Numbered from the stretch's first letter, positions 1-6,968 are shown. The stretch is DNA of 12,072 nt from Pseudomonadota bacterium (GCA_021777635.1 JAJYDI010000050.1:1-12072); one strand, 5' to 3'. Translations and numbers: made by a program. The notes: generated from the sequence alone by a model not told the origin.

Positions 1-589
1 CAAGGCCGGCATGCGAGGGGTTGCCGACCAGCCCGGCGTCGTGCGCGACCGGCTCGCCGTACCCGGCCTGGATGGCCAGCACGTCCGGGATCGGGCGCGT
101 GTCACCGGTCCAGACCAGCGCGCCGCGCAGCACCAGACCGAACGAGGTACCCGGGCGATGATGCCGGGTCGGCATCAGGTCGAACCAGAGGTCGCGCAGC
201 CAGAAGCCGCGCGTGCACGGCAGCAAGCGGAAGGCTTCCCAGAAGTTGGCTCCGCCCTCGGCCAGCACGCCGGGATAATCGGCGACGCGTCCCTGCAGCA
301 GCGGAACCAGCGCGGCATGCACGAACACCCGCGTCCGCCCGCGCCAGGCGGCATCGAACCACAGCCGGTAGAAGAGTCCCTCGATGCCAGCCACATGGTC
401 CATGTGCAAATGCGTGATGTACAGCGCCTCCGGCGGCTCACCGTAGGCATCCAGATAGCGGCCGAGCGTATCGGGTCCGCAGTCGATCAGCAGCAGCGGG
501 CGGCCGTCGCGCTCGATCACCGCGGCGGATGCGCCGAGGTCACGCGCACTGGCGGAGCCAGTCCCCAGCACATGCAGGGCGAAACTCAT
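1..589 (-). CDS. MBL-fold (RNase Z-like) metallo-hydrolase, C-terminus cut by window edge
   Basis: The 196 codons read without a stop from ATG at 589 to the left edge, so the C-terminus is missing. The protein begins MSFALHVLGTGSASARD, the usual first strand and glycine turn of metallo-beta-lactamase-fold hydrolases. The metal-binding motif THLHMDHVAG gives H60, H62, D64 and H65. A second-half RHH at residues 142-144 and the D163 of WTGDTR fit the remaining metal ligands, and HDAGLVGNPSHAG near residues 183-195 resembles the C-terminal His region of RNase Z-type proteins. No signal peptide is visible, so it is probably cytoplasmic. Its ATG overlaps the kdkA stop (ATGA), which implies translational coupling and one operon. 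The substrate is unknown; position next to kdkA hints at, but does not prove, an envelope role. The family call is firm, the function is not. Confidence 0.88.
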   Translation of the reverse strand, partial: MSFALHVLGTGSASARDLGASAAVIERDGRPLLLIDCGPDTLGRYLDAYGEPPEALYITHLHMDHVAGIEGLFYRLWFDAAWRGRTRVFVHAALVPLLQGRVADYPGVLAEGGANFWEAFRLLPCTRGFWLRDLWFDLMPTRHHRPGTSFGLVLRGALVWTGDTRPIPDVLAIQAGYGEPVAHDAGLVGNPSHAGL

Positions 590-1338
590 GCGGCAGCGCC
601 CCCGGCGGCGTAAGCCTCCAGCAGCGGCGTCCACCGAGCGCGCTCAAAATCGACGGCAGCATCATCGATCTTCAGCAGCGACCGTTTCAGCCGCGCGAGA
701 TTGGCCTGCTGCCAATCGCGCGCAGGGCGGCGCAGACGGCCGCGGTCGAAATCGAGCAGGTGCATGCCCTCGTCGGACCACACGATGTTGTGTGCATTGA
801 GATCGGCATGGTACACGCCGGCTGCGTGAAAGCGCGCCAGCAGGGCACCGACCGCAGCGAAGTCATCCCGTGTCGCCTGGCCCGCGCGCACGCGCTCGGC
901 GAGGGTCACGGCGGACGGCAGTTCACGCGTGAGCAAATCGGCCGTGTAGCTGACCGCGCCGTGCCGCCGGCACCGGGCGGCCACCGGGACCGGGACCGGC
1001 AGGCCGTGTGCGCGAAGCGCGGCCAGCAGGCGAAACTCGCGAAAGCCGCGCGAACGCTCGAGCCCCAGCCACAGGTAGCGATCGCCGAACAGGCGCGCCA
1101 GCGCACCGCCGCGGCGGAAATGGCGCAGCACCAGCGGCCCCGCGGAGGTGTCGAGAAATCCGATCGCGGCGCGACCGCCCTGACGCATGCGCAAGCGCCC
1201 GGCTGCCCGCCACCAGTCCGGCTCGAACCAGCACGTCCCGACTTGTGGAAAGGCATCGGCGTCGAACAGAATCGATGCATCGCCCTCGCGGCGCACACAC
1301 GCGTCGACCGTCACATCGCCTCCATCCGCCGTGCGCAC
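586..1338 (-). CDS. kdkA: 3-deoxy-D-manno-octulosonic acid (Kdo) kinase KdkA
   Basis: KdkA phosphorylates Kdo of the lipid A inner core at O-4 using ATP, on the cytoplasmic face of the inner membrane. The 250-residue protein has the protein-kinase-like active site expected for the KdkA/WaaP family: HADLNAHNI at 177-185, with catalytic D179, and LLDFDRG at 194-200, with metal-binding D197. The length agrees with the family. The most upstream start is GTG at 1338; no earlier start exists in frame. A second GTG at codon 9 (1314-1312) has a GGAGG only 4 bases upstream (1323-1319) and gives an N-terminus closer in length to known KdkA proteins, so the true start may be there. It is divergent from the OpsX-like heptosyltransferase, a natural partner since both act on the Kdo/heptose region, and it leads directly into the MBL-fold gene. 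Confidence 0.92.
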   Translation of the reverse strand: MRTADGGDVTVDACVRREGDASILFDADAFPQVGTCWFEPDWWRAAGRLRMRQGGRAAIGFLDTSAGPLVLRHFRRGGALARLFGDRYLWLGLERSRGFREFRLLAALRAHGLPVPVPVAARCRRHGAVSYTADLLTRELPSAVTLAERVRAGQATRDDFAAVGALLARFHAAGVYHADLNAHNIVWSDEGMHLLDFDRGRLRRPARDWQQANLARLKRSLLKIDDAAVDFERARWTPLLEAYAAGGAAA

Positions 1339-1383
1339 GGCGTCAAGCCTGTCTTTCGCATCTCCGGAGTCTAATCAAGCGTC
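1339..1383. promoter_or_regulatory. Divergent promoter gap between kdkA and opsX-like gene
   Basis: This 45-bp gap must carry the start signals for two divergent genes unless promoters lie inside the coding regions. On the plus strand, TCTAAT at 1370-1375 matches five of six bases of the sigma70 -10 consensus and would start transcription near 1382, only about two bases before the opsX ATG. On the minus strand, TAGACT (1373-1368) overlaps it and would start transcription near 1361, ahead of either kdkA GTG. No convincing -35 hexamer is seen for either. The elements are inferred from consensus only. Confidence 0.4.
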
Positions 1384-2442
1384 ATGCCGGCTGCATCGTC
1401 TCCCGCCTCGCTTTGCCTGCTGCGCACTTCGGCGCTGGGCGACGTCACTCACGTCGTGCCGCTGGTCCGCACGCTGCAGGCTGCGCTGCCGCGGGCACAC
1501 CTGACCTGGATCGTCGGAAAACTCGAGCATCGGCTGGTCGGCGACCTGCCCGGGGTCGAGTTCGTGGTGTTCGACAAGTCGCGGGGGCTGGCCGGGATCG
1601 CCGCCGTGCGCCGGGCGCTGAACGGGCGCCGCTTCGATGCCCTGCTGCACATGCAGGTCGCGTTGCGCGCCAATCTGCTCAGTCTCGCAGTGAGCGCGCA
1701 CCGTCGCATCGGCTACGACCGCGCGCGCGCCAAGGATCTGCACGGCTTGATCGTGCGCGAGCGCATTCCGGCGCGTAGCGGCGAGCATGTGCTGGACGCG
1801 ATCGGCAGCTTCGCCGAGCCGCTGGGCCTGCGCCAGACCACGGTACGCTGGGACATCCCGGTCGCGGAGACCGATCGCGCCTGGGCTGCGCAACAGCTCC
1901 CGGCCGCATCGCCATGGCTGCTGATCAGCGCCAACTCCAGTCACGCGATACGCAACTGGCGGCCCGAGCGCTACGCGGCGGTCGCCGACCATGCCGCGCG
2001 CGTGCTGGGCATGCGCGTGGTGCTCAGTGGCGGCCCCGGCGCCGGCGAACGCGCCCTGGCCGACGCCGTGCTCGCGTGCATGCGCACCTCGCCTCTGGAC
2101 CTGGTCGGCAAGGACACGCTCAAGCGCGCGCTGGCGCTGTATGCACGCGCCGCGGTCGTGCTGACGCCGGACTCGGGCGCGATGCACATGGCCAACGCCG
2201 TCGGCGCGCCGGTACTGGGCCTGCACGCTGCCAGCAATCCGGCGCGCTCCGGCCCCTACTCCGACCGCCGCTGGTGCGTGGACCGCTACGATGCCGCGGC
2301 GCGACTGTTTCTCGGCCGCCCGGCCACCGAGATTCCGTGGGGCAGCAAGATCGAGCGCCCGGGCGTGATGGACCTGATCGCGGTGGACGATGTCATCGAG
2401 CGCCTGCAGGCGCTGGCCGCAGCACGCGGGTTCGCGCGCTGA
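1384..2442 (+). CDS. opsX: Lipopolysaccharide heptosyltransferase, OpsX type (GT9 family)
   Basis: This glycosyltransferase family 9 enzyme most likely transfers L-glycero-D-manno-heptose from ADP-heptose onto phosphorylated Kdo in the LPS inner core, at the inner face of the cytoplasmic membrane. The 352-residue protein opens with SLCLLRTSALGDVTH (9-23), where D20 fits the catalytic-base position of the family. It continues with LTWIVGKLEHRL (40-51), RFDALLHMQVALRANLLSL (83-101) and the C-terminal nucleotide-sugar signature TPDSGAMHMA (261-270), followed by GLHAASNPARSGPYS (279-293). From memory, these blocks line up with Haemophilus OpsX, which acts with KdkA on singly phosphorylated Kdo. 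The adjacent kdkA supports this reading. The ATG at 1384 gives the family's N-terminal length but has no usable Shine-Dalgarno sequence; the nearest GGAG (1366-1369) is 14 bases away. A generic WaaC/WaaF-like heptosyltransferase is the main alternative. Confidence 0.85.
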   Translation: MPAASSPASLCLLRTSALGDVTHVVPLVRTLQAALPRAHLTWIVGKLEHRLVGDLPGVEFVVFDKSRGLAGIAAVRRALNGRRFDALLHMQVALRANLLSLAVSAHRRIGYDRARAKDLHGLIVRERIPARSGEHVLDAIGSFAEPLGLRQTTVRWDIPVAETDRAWAAQQLPAASPWLLISANSSHAIRNWRPERYAAVADHAARVLGMRVVLSGGPGAGERALADAVLACMRTSPLDLVGKDTLKRALALYARAAVVLTPDSGAMHMANAVGAPVLGLHAASNPARSGPYSDRRWCVDRYDAAARLFLGRPATEIPWGSKIERPGVMDLIAVDDVIERLQALAAARGFAR

Positions 2443-2841
2443 TCAGGTCGGCCGATAGTCCTGGTACGACTTTTCCTCGACCAGGCGCGAGCCCAGCTTG
2501 AGATTGATCGCGCGCTTGATCGCCGCGCGCTCGTCATTGCGGAAATAGACCGCGCGCGCCAGCTCGATGAACCCGGCGCCGAAGTCCTGCGCCTTCTCCT
2601 GCGCGCGGATGCGGTCCTCGATGTCCCACAGCGCCGCATTGACCGCCTTCAGCGCGGCGCGCTCGCTGGAGATGTCGATCACGGCAGCGGGATGCGTCGC
2701 CCATGTCGCGTTGAGCAGGTCCAGCTCGTCGCGCACGTTGGCGCGCTTGGCCGGATCGCCGATGCGCTCGGCCTTGATCTCGAGGATGGTGATCTTGTCC
2801 AGCAGTTCGCCGTAGGACACCGGCACAGCGAGCAGGCTCAT
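2443..2841 (-). CDS. DUF6165 family protein, function unknown
   Basis: This is a 132-residue, mostly helical soluble protein with no signal peptide or membrane segment. The N-terminal block VPVSYGELLDKITILEIKAE (6-25) is what I recognise as the DUF6165 signature. A second conserved-looking patch is FIELARAVYFRNDERAAIKR (91-110), followed by a basic stretch ending SYQDYRPT. The whole is rich in E, D, R and K. It starts 25 bases after the orn stop on the same strand, so it is probably co-transcribed with orn, but no Shine-Dalgarno sequence precedes the ATG. Its stop codon abuts the opsX stop tail-to-tail with zero bases between. No enzymatic motif is visible. The family assignment is from memory of the N-terminal block; the role is unknown. 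Confidence 0.82.
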   Translation of the reverse strand: MSLLAVPVSYGELLDKITILEIKAERIGDPAKRANVRDELDLLNATWATHPAAVIDISSERAALKAVNAALWDIEDRIRAQEKAQDFGAGFIELARAVYFRNDERAAIKRAINLKLGSRLVEEKSYQDYRPT

Positions 2842-2866
2842 GTCGGAAGCGCCGGGAAGGTGGAAA

Positions 2867-3433
2867 TCATGGCGTGGCGGAGCGCGCGAAGGCGCCCAGG
2901 TGCGCGCGATAATGGCGCAATTCGCCGATCGAGTCGTGGATGTCGCTGAGTGCAGTGTGCGTGGAAGCCTTGGTCACGCCCTTGAGCACGTCCGGCGCCC
3001 AGCGCCGCGCCAGCTCCTTGAGCGTGGACACGTCGAGGTTGCGATAATGGAAATGGCGCTCCAGCCGCGGCATCTGCCGATACAGAAAGCGGCGGTCCTG
3101 GCAGATCGAGTTGCCGCACATCGGCGACTTGCCGGCCGCCACCCAGCGCTCGAGAAAATCGAGGGTCGCGGCCTCGGCGGCGGCATGGTCGGCGGTTGAC
3201 GCCAGCACGCGCTCCCACAGGCCCGTCTTGCGATGCTGGCGGCGATTCCAGTCGTCCATCGCCTGCAGCCGCTCCGGCGCATGATGGATCGCGATGACCG
3301 GGCCCTCGGCCAGCACGGCCAGGTCGCGGTCGGTGACCACGCTGGCGATCTCGATGATGGAATCCGCGCCCGGGTCGAGCCCGGTCATCTCGAGATCGAT
3401 CCAGATCAGATGATCGTCACTGGCACTGGACAT
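2867..3433 (-). CDS. orn: Oligoribonuclease (DEDDh 3'-5' exoribonuclease)
   Basis: Orn degrades the last 2-5 nt RNA fragments to mononucleotides and, in many bacteria, hydrolyses pGpG from cyclic-di-GMP turnover. The 188-residue protein (E. coli: 181) has all five DEDDh residues: D13 and E15 in [12 protein letters not shown]113 in SICQDRRFL, and H159 and D164 in [12 protein letters not shown]. Each lies one residue from its position in the E. coli enzyme as I recall it. The start at 3433 is chosen over an upstream in-frame start at 3532 because AAGGAG sits 5 bases ahead (3444-3439) and the product then begins just before the first catalytic strand, as usual in the family. It is divergent from sbcB and followed by the DUF6165 gene. 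It is normally essential in Gammaproteobacteria. Confidence 0.96.
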   Translation of the reverse strand: MSSASDDHLIWIDLEMTGLDPGADSIIEIASVVTDRDLAVLAEGPVIAIHHAPERLQAMDDWNRRQHRKTGLWERVLASTADHAAAEAATLDFLERWVAAGKSPMCGNSICQDRRFLYRQMPRLERHFHYRNLDVSTLKELARRWAPDVLKGVTKASTHTALSDIHDSIGELRHYRAHLGAFARSATP

Positions 3434-3438
3434 GGCGT

Positions 3439-3444
3439 CTCCTT
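3439..3444 (-). promoter_or_regulatory. Ribosome binding site deciding the orn start
   Basis: AAGGAG reads on the minus strand, separated by 5 bases (ACGCC) from the ATG at 3433. It supports this start over the longer open frame, whose extra N-terminus is arginine-rich and runs into the divergent sbcB start. Confidence 0.75.
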
Positions 3445-3453
3445 CGCGGCGCG

Positions 3454-3462
3454 AGTTTACCA
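3454..3462 (-). promoter_or_regulatory. Candidate extended -10 promoter for orn
   Basis: On the minus strand TGGTAAACT fits an extended -10 element (TGn plus TAAACT, four of six bases of TATAAT). It would start transcription near 3447 and give a short leader of about 14 bases that contains the AAGGAG. No -35 hexamer lies at the right distance, which extended -10 promoters can tolerate. Consensus match only. Confidence 0.4.
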
Positions 3463-3467
3463 GCCAG

Positions 3468-3481
3468 CCGGCATTTGCCGG
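3468..3481. repeat. 14-bp palindrome in the orn/sbcB divergent gap
   Basis: CCGGCA-TT-TGCCGG is a perfect 6-bp inverted repeat with a two-base centre. It sits just upstream of the candidate orn -10 element, centred about 27 bases upstream of the predicted start site, where a dimeric regulator would block polymerase. It could also be chance in GC-rich DNA. Confidence 0.45.
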
Positions 3482-3490
3482 ACGCAACCG

Positions 3491-3510
3491 GCGGCGACTA
3501 CGCTCGCCGC
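3491..3510 (+). repeat. Hairpin ahead of sbcB
   Basis: GCGGCGA and TCGCCGC (7 bp, perfect) flank a 6-base loop CTACGC, ending 20 bases before the sbcB ATG. If transcribed it would form a stable leader hairpin close to the translation start. No clear Shine-Dalgarno sequence is seen between it and the ATG. A role in limiting ExoI synthesis is only inferred. Confidence 0.4.
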
Positions 3511-3530
3511 AACCCCCACGGCGGCGCCCC

Positions 3531-4976
3531 ATGCAGCAGCCCAGCCTGTACTGGCACGACTACGAGACCTTCGGCGCCGATCCGCGCCGCGATCGGCCGG
3601 CGCAGTTTGCGGGCCTGCGCACCGACCTCGATCTCGATCCGATCGGATCGCCGGTGAGTTTTTTCTGCCAGCCCGCGAGCGACGTGTTGCCGCATCCCGA
3701 TGCCTGCCTGCTGACCGGCATCACGCCGCAGCAGGCCGCGCGCGAGGGTGTTCCGGAGCCCGAATTCGCCGCGCGCGTGCACCAGCAGCTGGCGGCGCCC
3801 GGCACCTGCGGCGTCGGCTGGAACTCGATTCGCTTCGACGACGAATTCACCCGCCAGCTGCTGTACCGCAACTTCCACGATCCCTACCTGCGCGAGTGGA
3901 AAAACGGCAACAGCCGCTGGGATCTGATCGATCTCGCGCGCATGGCGTATGCATTGCGCCCGCAGGGCATGGAATGGCCGCGCCGCGAGGACGGCGCGCC
4001 CAGCTTCAGGCTGGAACATCTGGCACGCGCCAACGGGTCCGAGCCGCGGCGCGCTCACGACGCGCTCTCGGATGTCGAATCGCTGCTCGGGCTGGCGCGC
4101 CGGCTCAAGACCGCGCAGCCCCGGTTGTGGAACTGGCACTACACGCTGCGCAACAAACGCACCGTGCTGGGGTTGCTGGATCCGGCGCGGATGACGCCGC
4201 TGCTGCATGTCTCGCAACGCTATCCAGCCGAACGCGGCTGCCTGGCGGTGGTGGTGCCGATCGCGGCGCACCCGACCCAGCCCAACGCGGTGATCGTCGC
4301 CGATCTCGACCCCGATCCGGAGACCTGGAGCGGCCTCGGCGCGGACGCGCTGGCCGACCGCCTGTTCACCGCACGCGCCGATCTGCCCGAAGGCATCGAG
4401 CGTGCGCCGCTGAAGCTGGTCCACGTCAACCGCTCGCCGGCACTGGCACCTCTGTCGGCGCTGAAGCGCGTCGACCGCGCGCGCATCGGCCTCGACCTCG
4501 ATCGCGCCCTCGAGCATGCGGAGCAGTTGCGCGGCGTGGCCGGTCTGGCCGAACGCGTGCGCGAACTCTATGCCCGTGACCTGCACCCCGCCGCCGCGGA
4601 CCCCGAGCTGGCGCTTTACGCGGGCTTTCTCGACGATCGCGACCGGCCGCAGCGCGACGCCGTGCGCTCGGCACCGCCGCAGGCACTGGCCGCGCTGGCC
4701 GCGGGCTTCCACGACCCGCGTTACCACGAGCTGCTGTTCCGCTATCGCGCACGCCACTACCCGGACACGCTCGACGACGCCGAACGCAGGCGCTGGGAGG
4801 ACTTCCGCCATGCGCGCCTGACCCGGGCCACACCGCTGACCACATTGACCCTCGACGACTACTTCGCCCTGATCGCCGCACGCCGCGCCATGCCGGAACC
4901 CGGGCCAGCCGCGCCGAGCGTGCTCGATCAGCTGGAGGTCTGGGGGCGCCAGCTGGCTGCCTCCATCGCGGCCTGA
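3531..4976 (+). CDS. sbcB: Exodeoxyribonuclease I (ExoI)
   Basis: ExoI digests single-stranded DNA 3' to 5' and acts in mismatch repair and recombination, usually recruited by SSB. The 481-residue protein (E. coli: 475) starts [15 protein letters not shown], giving catalytic D10 and E12. [10 protein letters not shown] (97-106) gives the second-motif aspartate, and AHDALSD (175-181) gives H176 and D181, completing DEDDh. Family blocks [20 protein letters not shown] (123-142) and [17 protein letters not shown] (201-217) follow, then the SH3-like and helical C-terminal regions of ExoI. The ATG at 3531 is preferred over an in-frame start 99 bases upstream because the extra residues are arginine/proline-rich low-complexity and overlap orn. 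It is head-to-head with orn. No Shine-Dalgarno sequence is evident. Confidence 0.95.
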   Translation: MQQPSLYWHDYETFGADPRRDRPAQFAGLRTDLDLDPIGSPVSFFCQPASDVLPHPDACLLTGITPQQAAREGVPEPEFAARVHQQLAAPGTCGVGWNSIRFDDEFTRQLLYRNFHDPYLREWKNGNSRWDLIDLARMAYALRPQGMEWPRREDGAPSFRLEHLARANGSEPRRAHDALSDVESLLGLARRLKTAQPRLWNWHYTLRNKRTVLGLLDPARMTPLLHVSQRYPAERGCLAVVVPIAAHPTQPNAVIVADLDPDPETWSGLGADALADRLFTARADLPEGIERAPLKLVHVNRSPALAPLSALKRVDRARIGLDLDRALEHAEQLRGVAGLAERVRELYARDLHPAAADPELALYAGFLDDRDRPQRDAVRSAPPQALAALAAGFHDPRYHELLFRYRARHYPDTLDDAERRRWEDFRHARLTRATPLTTLTLDDYFALIAARRAMPEPGPAAPSVLDQLEVWGRQLAASIAA

Positions 4977-5040
4977 TGCAGCAGCACACCGCGGCGTCCG
5001 GCGTTAACCTGTCCCTCCACCGATCCGCCGTGATGCCGCC

Positions 5041-5730
5041 ATGATCGCCGCACCCCACTTCAGGCCCGCCACGTTCCGCTTCCTGCGCGCGCTCGCGGCG
5101 CACAACGATCGCACCTGGTTCAAGGCGCATCAGGAGGATTACGAGCGCGACGTGCGCGAACCGTTCCGGGCCGTGATCGAGGCGCTGGCGCCGGCCCTGG
5201 CGAAGATCAGCCCGCATCTGCGCGCCGATCCGCGCAAGGTCGGTGGCTCGCTGTTTCGCATCCAGCGCGACACCCGCTTCTCCGGCGACAAGCAGCCGTA
5301 CAAGACCTGGGCCGGTGCACGCTTTTTCCACGAACGCCACCGCGAGCGGCCGGCGCCATCGTTCTACCTGCACATCCAGCCCGGCAGCTGCTTCGTCGGC
5401 GGCGGGCTGTGGCATCCGGAACCGGTGGTGCTGCGGCAAATACGCGCCTTCATCGCCGACAATCCGGCCGCCTGGCAGCGCGCGGTGCACGGCAGGGCGT
5501 TCGCGCAGCGCTTCGAGTTCTGGGGCGAGTCGCTGACGCGGCCGCCGCGCGGCTTCGATCCGGCCCACCCGTTGATCGAGGATCTGAAGCGCAAGAACTT
5601 CGCGGCGGGCACCGGCTTCGCCGACACCGTCGCCTGCGGCGCGGCGCTGCTGCCCACGGTGACTGCGGCATTCCGCGCCCTGGCGCCGCTGCTCGACTAC
5701 CTCTGCGCCGCGCTCGATCTGGAGTTTTGA
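5041..5730 (+). CDS. DUF2461 (TIGR02453) family protein, function unknown
   Basis: This is a 229-residue soluble protein without signal peptide or membrane segments. It matches DUF2461 by its diagnostic blocks: FLRALAAHNDRTWFKAHQEDY (14-34), the central FRIQRDTRFSGDKQPYKT (72-89), and YLHIQPGSCFVGGGLWHPEP (109-128). A C-terminal LKRKNFAAGTGF (182-193) also fits. The conserved charged residues in the central block suggest a ligand or nucleotide site, but I know of no established activity. The gene lies 64 bases after sbcB and 36 bases before the MFS transporter, all on the plus strand, so the three may be co-transcribed. No strong Shine-Dalgarno sequence precedes the ATG. Confidence 0.9.
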   Translation: MIAAPHFRPATFRFLRALAAHNDRTWFKAHQEDYERDVREPFRAVIEALAPALAKISPHLRADPRKVGGSLFRIQRDTRFSGDKQPYKTWAGARFFHERHRERPAPSFYLHIQPGSCFVGGGLWHPEPVVLRQIRAFIADNPAAWQRAVHGRAFAQRFEFWGESLTRPPRGFDPAHPLIEDLKRKNFAAGTGFADTVACGAALLPTVTAAFRALAPLLDYLCAALDLEF

Positions 5731-5766
5731 CCGCAACTTGCACGGGCGCTGTGGCAGGCTGCGGTC

Positions 5767-6912
5767 ATGGATCGCGTGCCTGTCAGCCGCCTCGCCGGCT
5801 TTTATTTCGCCTACTACGCCGCACTCGGCGCCTACACGCCGTATTTCAGCGTGTACCTGCACGCGCGCGGTCTGGATGCGGTCGCCATCAGCACGGTGAT
5901 GAGCCTGTGGTACGCCACGCGCGTGCTGGCGCCAACGACGTGGAGCTGGGCGGCCGGACGCTCGCCGCGACCGGTGCGCTGGCTGCGTGGCGGCGCGTCG
6001 CTGATGCTGGCCGGCTTCGTGCCCTTCCTGTGGCCGCTGCCCTACGCCGGCCTGGCGCTGGCGATGCTGGTGTATGCGTTTTTCGCCAACGCGATCATGC
6101 CGCAGTTCGAGGCGCTGACGCTGTCGCATCTGCCGGGTCGCAGCGAGCGTTATGGCAGCATCCGCGTCTGGGGATCGATCGGCTTCATCGCCGTGGTGCT
6201 GCTGTACGGGCAGCTGTTCGATCACCTCGAAGTGCGCTGGCTGCCCGCGCTGATGCTGCCGTGGCTGGTGCTGGTGCTGGCCTTGAGACTGGGAAACGAG
6301 TACGGGCCCGGACATCACGACGCACCGGCCGCTGCCGAGGGCATCGGCGCGATCGTGCGCCGACGCGAGGTGATCGCGTTCTTCGTCATCACCCTGCTGA
6401 TGCAGATGGGCTTTGGTCCGTACCACACGCTGTTTTCGCTGTACCTGCGCCATCACGGCTACAGCCCGGGCGCGATCGGCGCGCTGTGGGCGGTCGGCGT
6501 CGGCATCGAGATCGTGGTGTTCTTCCTGGCCGCGCGCTTCCTGCTGCGCTTCGCGCCGCGCACGGTGATGCTGGCCGGACTGCTCAGCGCGGCCGCACGC
6601 TGGACCGCCACCGCGCTGCTGCCGCAGCATGCCTGGGTGATGGTGCTGGCGCAGCTGGTGCATGCGCTCAACTTCGCCGCGTTCTATGCCGCCGCGATGC
6701 GCCTGCTGACGCGCTACTTCCCCGGTCGCCTGCTCGGCCACGGCCAGGGCCTCTATTACGGCTTTTCCTCGGGTGTCGGCGGCGTGCTCGGGGCCCTGCT
6801 GACCGGCCGGCTGTGGGCGCTGGACGACGGTCGCAGTGCCTTCCTGATGGCGGCCGCGCTGTGTCTGCTGGGCGCCTGGGTGGCGCTGCGCGGGCTACCC
6901 GCCGGATCCTGA
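5767..6912 (+). CDS. MFS transporter, HcaT/LacY-like (MFS_1_like)
   Basis: This 381-residue inner-membrane transporter has about 12 hydrophobic segments in two halves of six, split by a polar loop around residues 178-200. The N-terminal GFYFAYYAALGAYTPYFSVY (11-30) and the motif YGSIRVWGSIGF (129-140) after helix 4 are typical of the HcaT (3-phenylpropionate) and nucleoside symporter branch. GYSPGAIGALWAVGVGIEI (231-249) opens the second half of that family pattern. These are proton symporters, but the substrate cannot be read from the sequence. The length equals that of HcaT (379 aa as recalled). No catabolic operon is nearby, so an aromatic-acid substrate is not supported by context. It ends just before a strong hairpin. 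Confidence 0.88.
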   Translation: MDRVPVSRLAGFYFAYYAALGAYTPYFSVYLHARGLDAVAISTVMSLWYATRVLAPTTWSWAAGRSPRPVRWLRGGASLMLAGFVPFLWPLPYAGLALAMLVYAFFANAIMPQFEALTLSHLPGRSERYGSIRVWGSIGFIAVVLLYGQLFDHLEVRWLPALMLPWLVLVLALRLGNEYGPGHHDAPAAAEGIGAIVRRREVIAFFVITLLMQMGFGPYHTLFSLYLRHHGYSPGAIGALWAVGVGIEIVVFFLAARFLLRFAPRTVMLAGLLSAAARWTATALLPQHAWVMVLAQLVHALNFAAFYAAAMRLLTRYFPGRLLGHGQGLYYGFSSGVGGVLGALLTGRLWALDDGRSAFLMAAALCLLGAWVALRGLPAGS

Positions 6913-6926
6913 CCGGTCCGCGTGGC

Positions 6927-6953
6927 TGGACGGCCCGGAGTTCGGGCCGTCCA
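6927..6953. terminator. Bidirectional hairpin between convergent genes
   Basis: A perfect 11-bp stem (TGGACGGCCCG pairing with CGGGCCGTCCA) closes a 5-base loop, in the 56-bp gap between the MFS stop and the stop of the convergent exported-protein gene. Neither strand has a T-tract after the stem, so it is not a textbook intrinsic terminator. It could stop transcription weakly or protect 3' ends of both messages. Confidence 0.65.
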
Positions 6954-6968
6954 CCCCCGACACTTCGA

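Noticed and set aside
1..589. A beta-lactamase antibiotic-resistance gene
   Set aside because: The fold is metallo-beta-lactamase-like, but there is no signal peptide and the motif layout is of the RNase Z-like hydrolase branch, not the class B enzymes.
1375..2226. A 283-codon minus-strand frame opposite the heptosyltransferase
   Set aside because: No conserved motif, and the plus strand clearly encodes a GT9 enzyme.
3432..3530. Longer version of sbcB starting at 3432
   Set aside because: The extra residues are arginine/proline-rich, overlap orn, and known ExoI proteins begin close to the WHDYETFG block.
2867..3532. Longer version of orn starting at 3532
   Set aside because: The extra 33 residues are arginine/glycine-rich, cross the sbcB start, and the internal ATG at 3433 has AAGGAG at ideal spacing.
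3498..4811. A 437-codon minus-strand frame opposite sbcB
   Set aside because: Composition is shadow-like and sbcB on the plus strand carries the complete DEDDh exonuclease signature.
2867..4976. A nuclease-based defence system made of the two adjacent exonucleases
   Set aside because: Both are standard housekeeping enzymes (Orn and ExoI) with full family signatures and no defence-associated neighbours.
4426..6741. A 771-codon open frame on the minus strand across sbcB, the DUF2461 gene and the MFS gene
   Set aside because: It is low-complexity Q/R/H/A-rich sequence opposite three well-supported genes, and has no motifs or plausible start signals.
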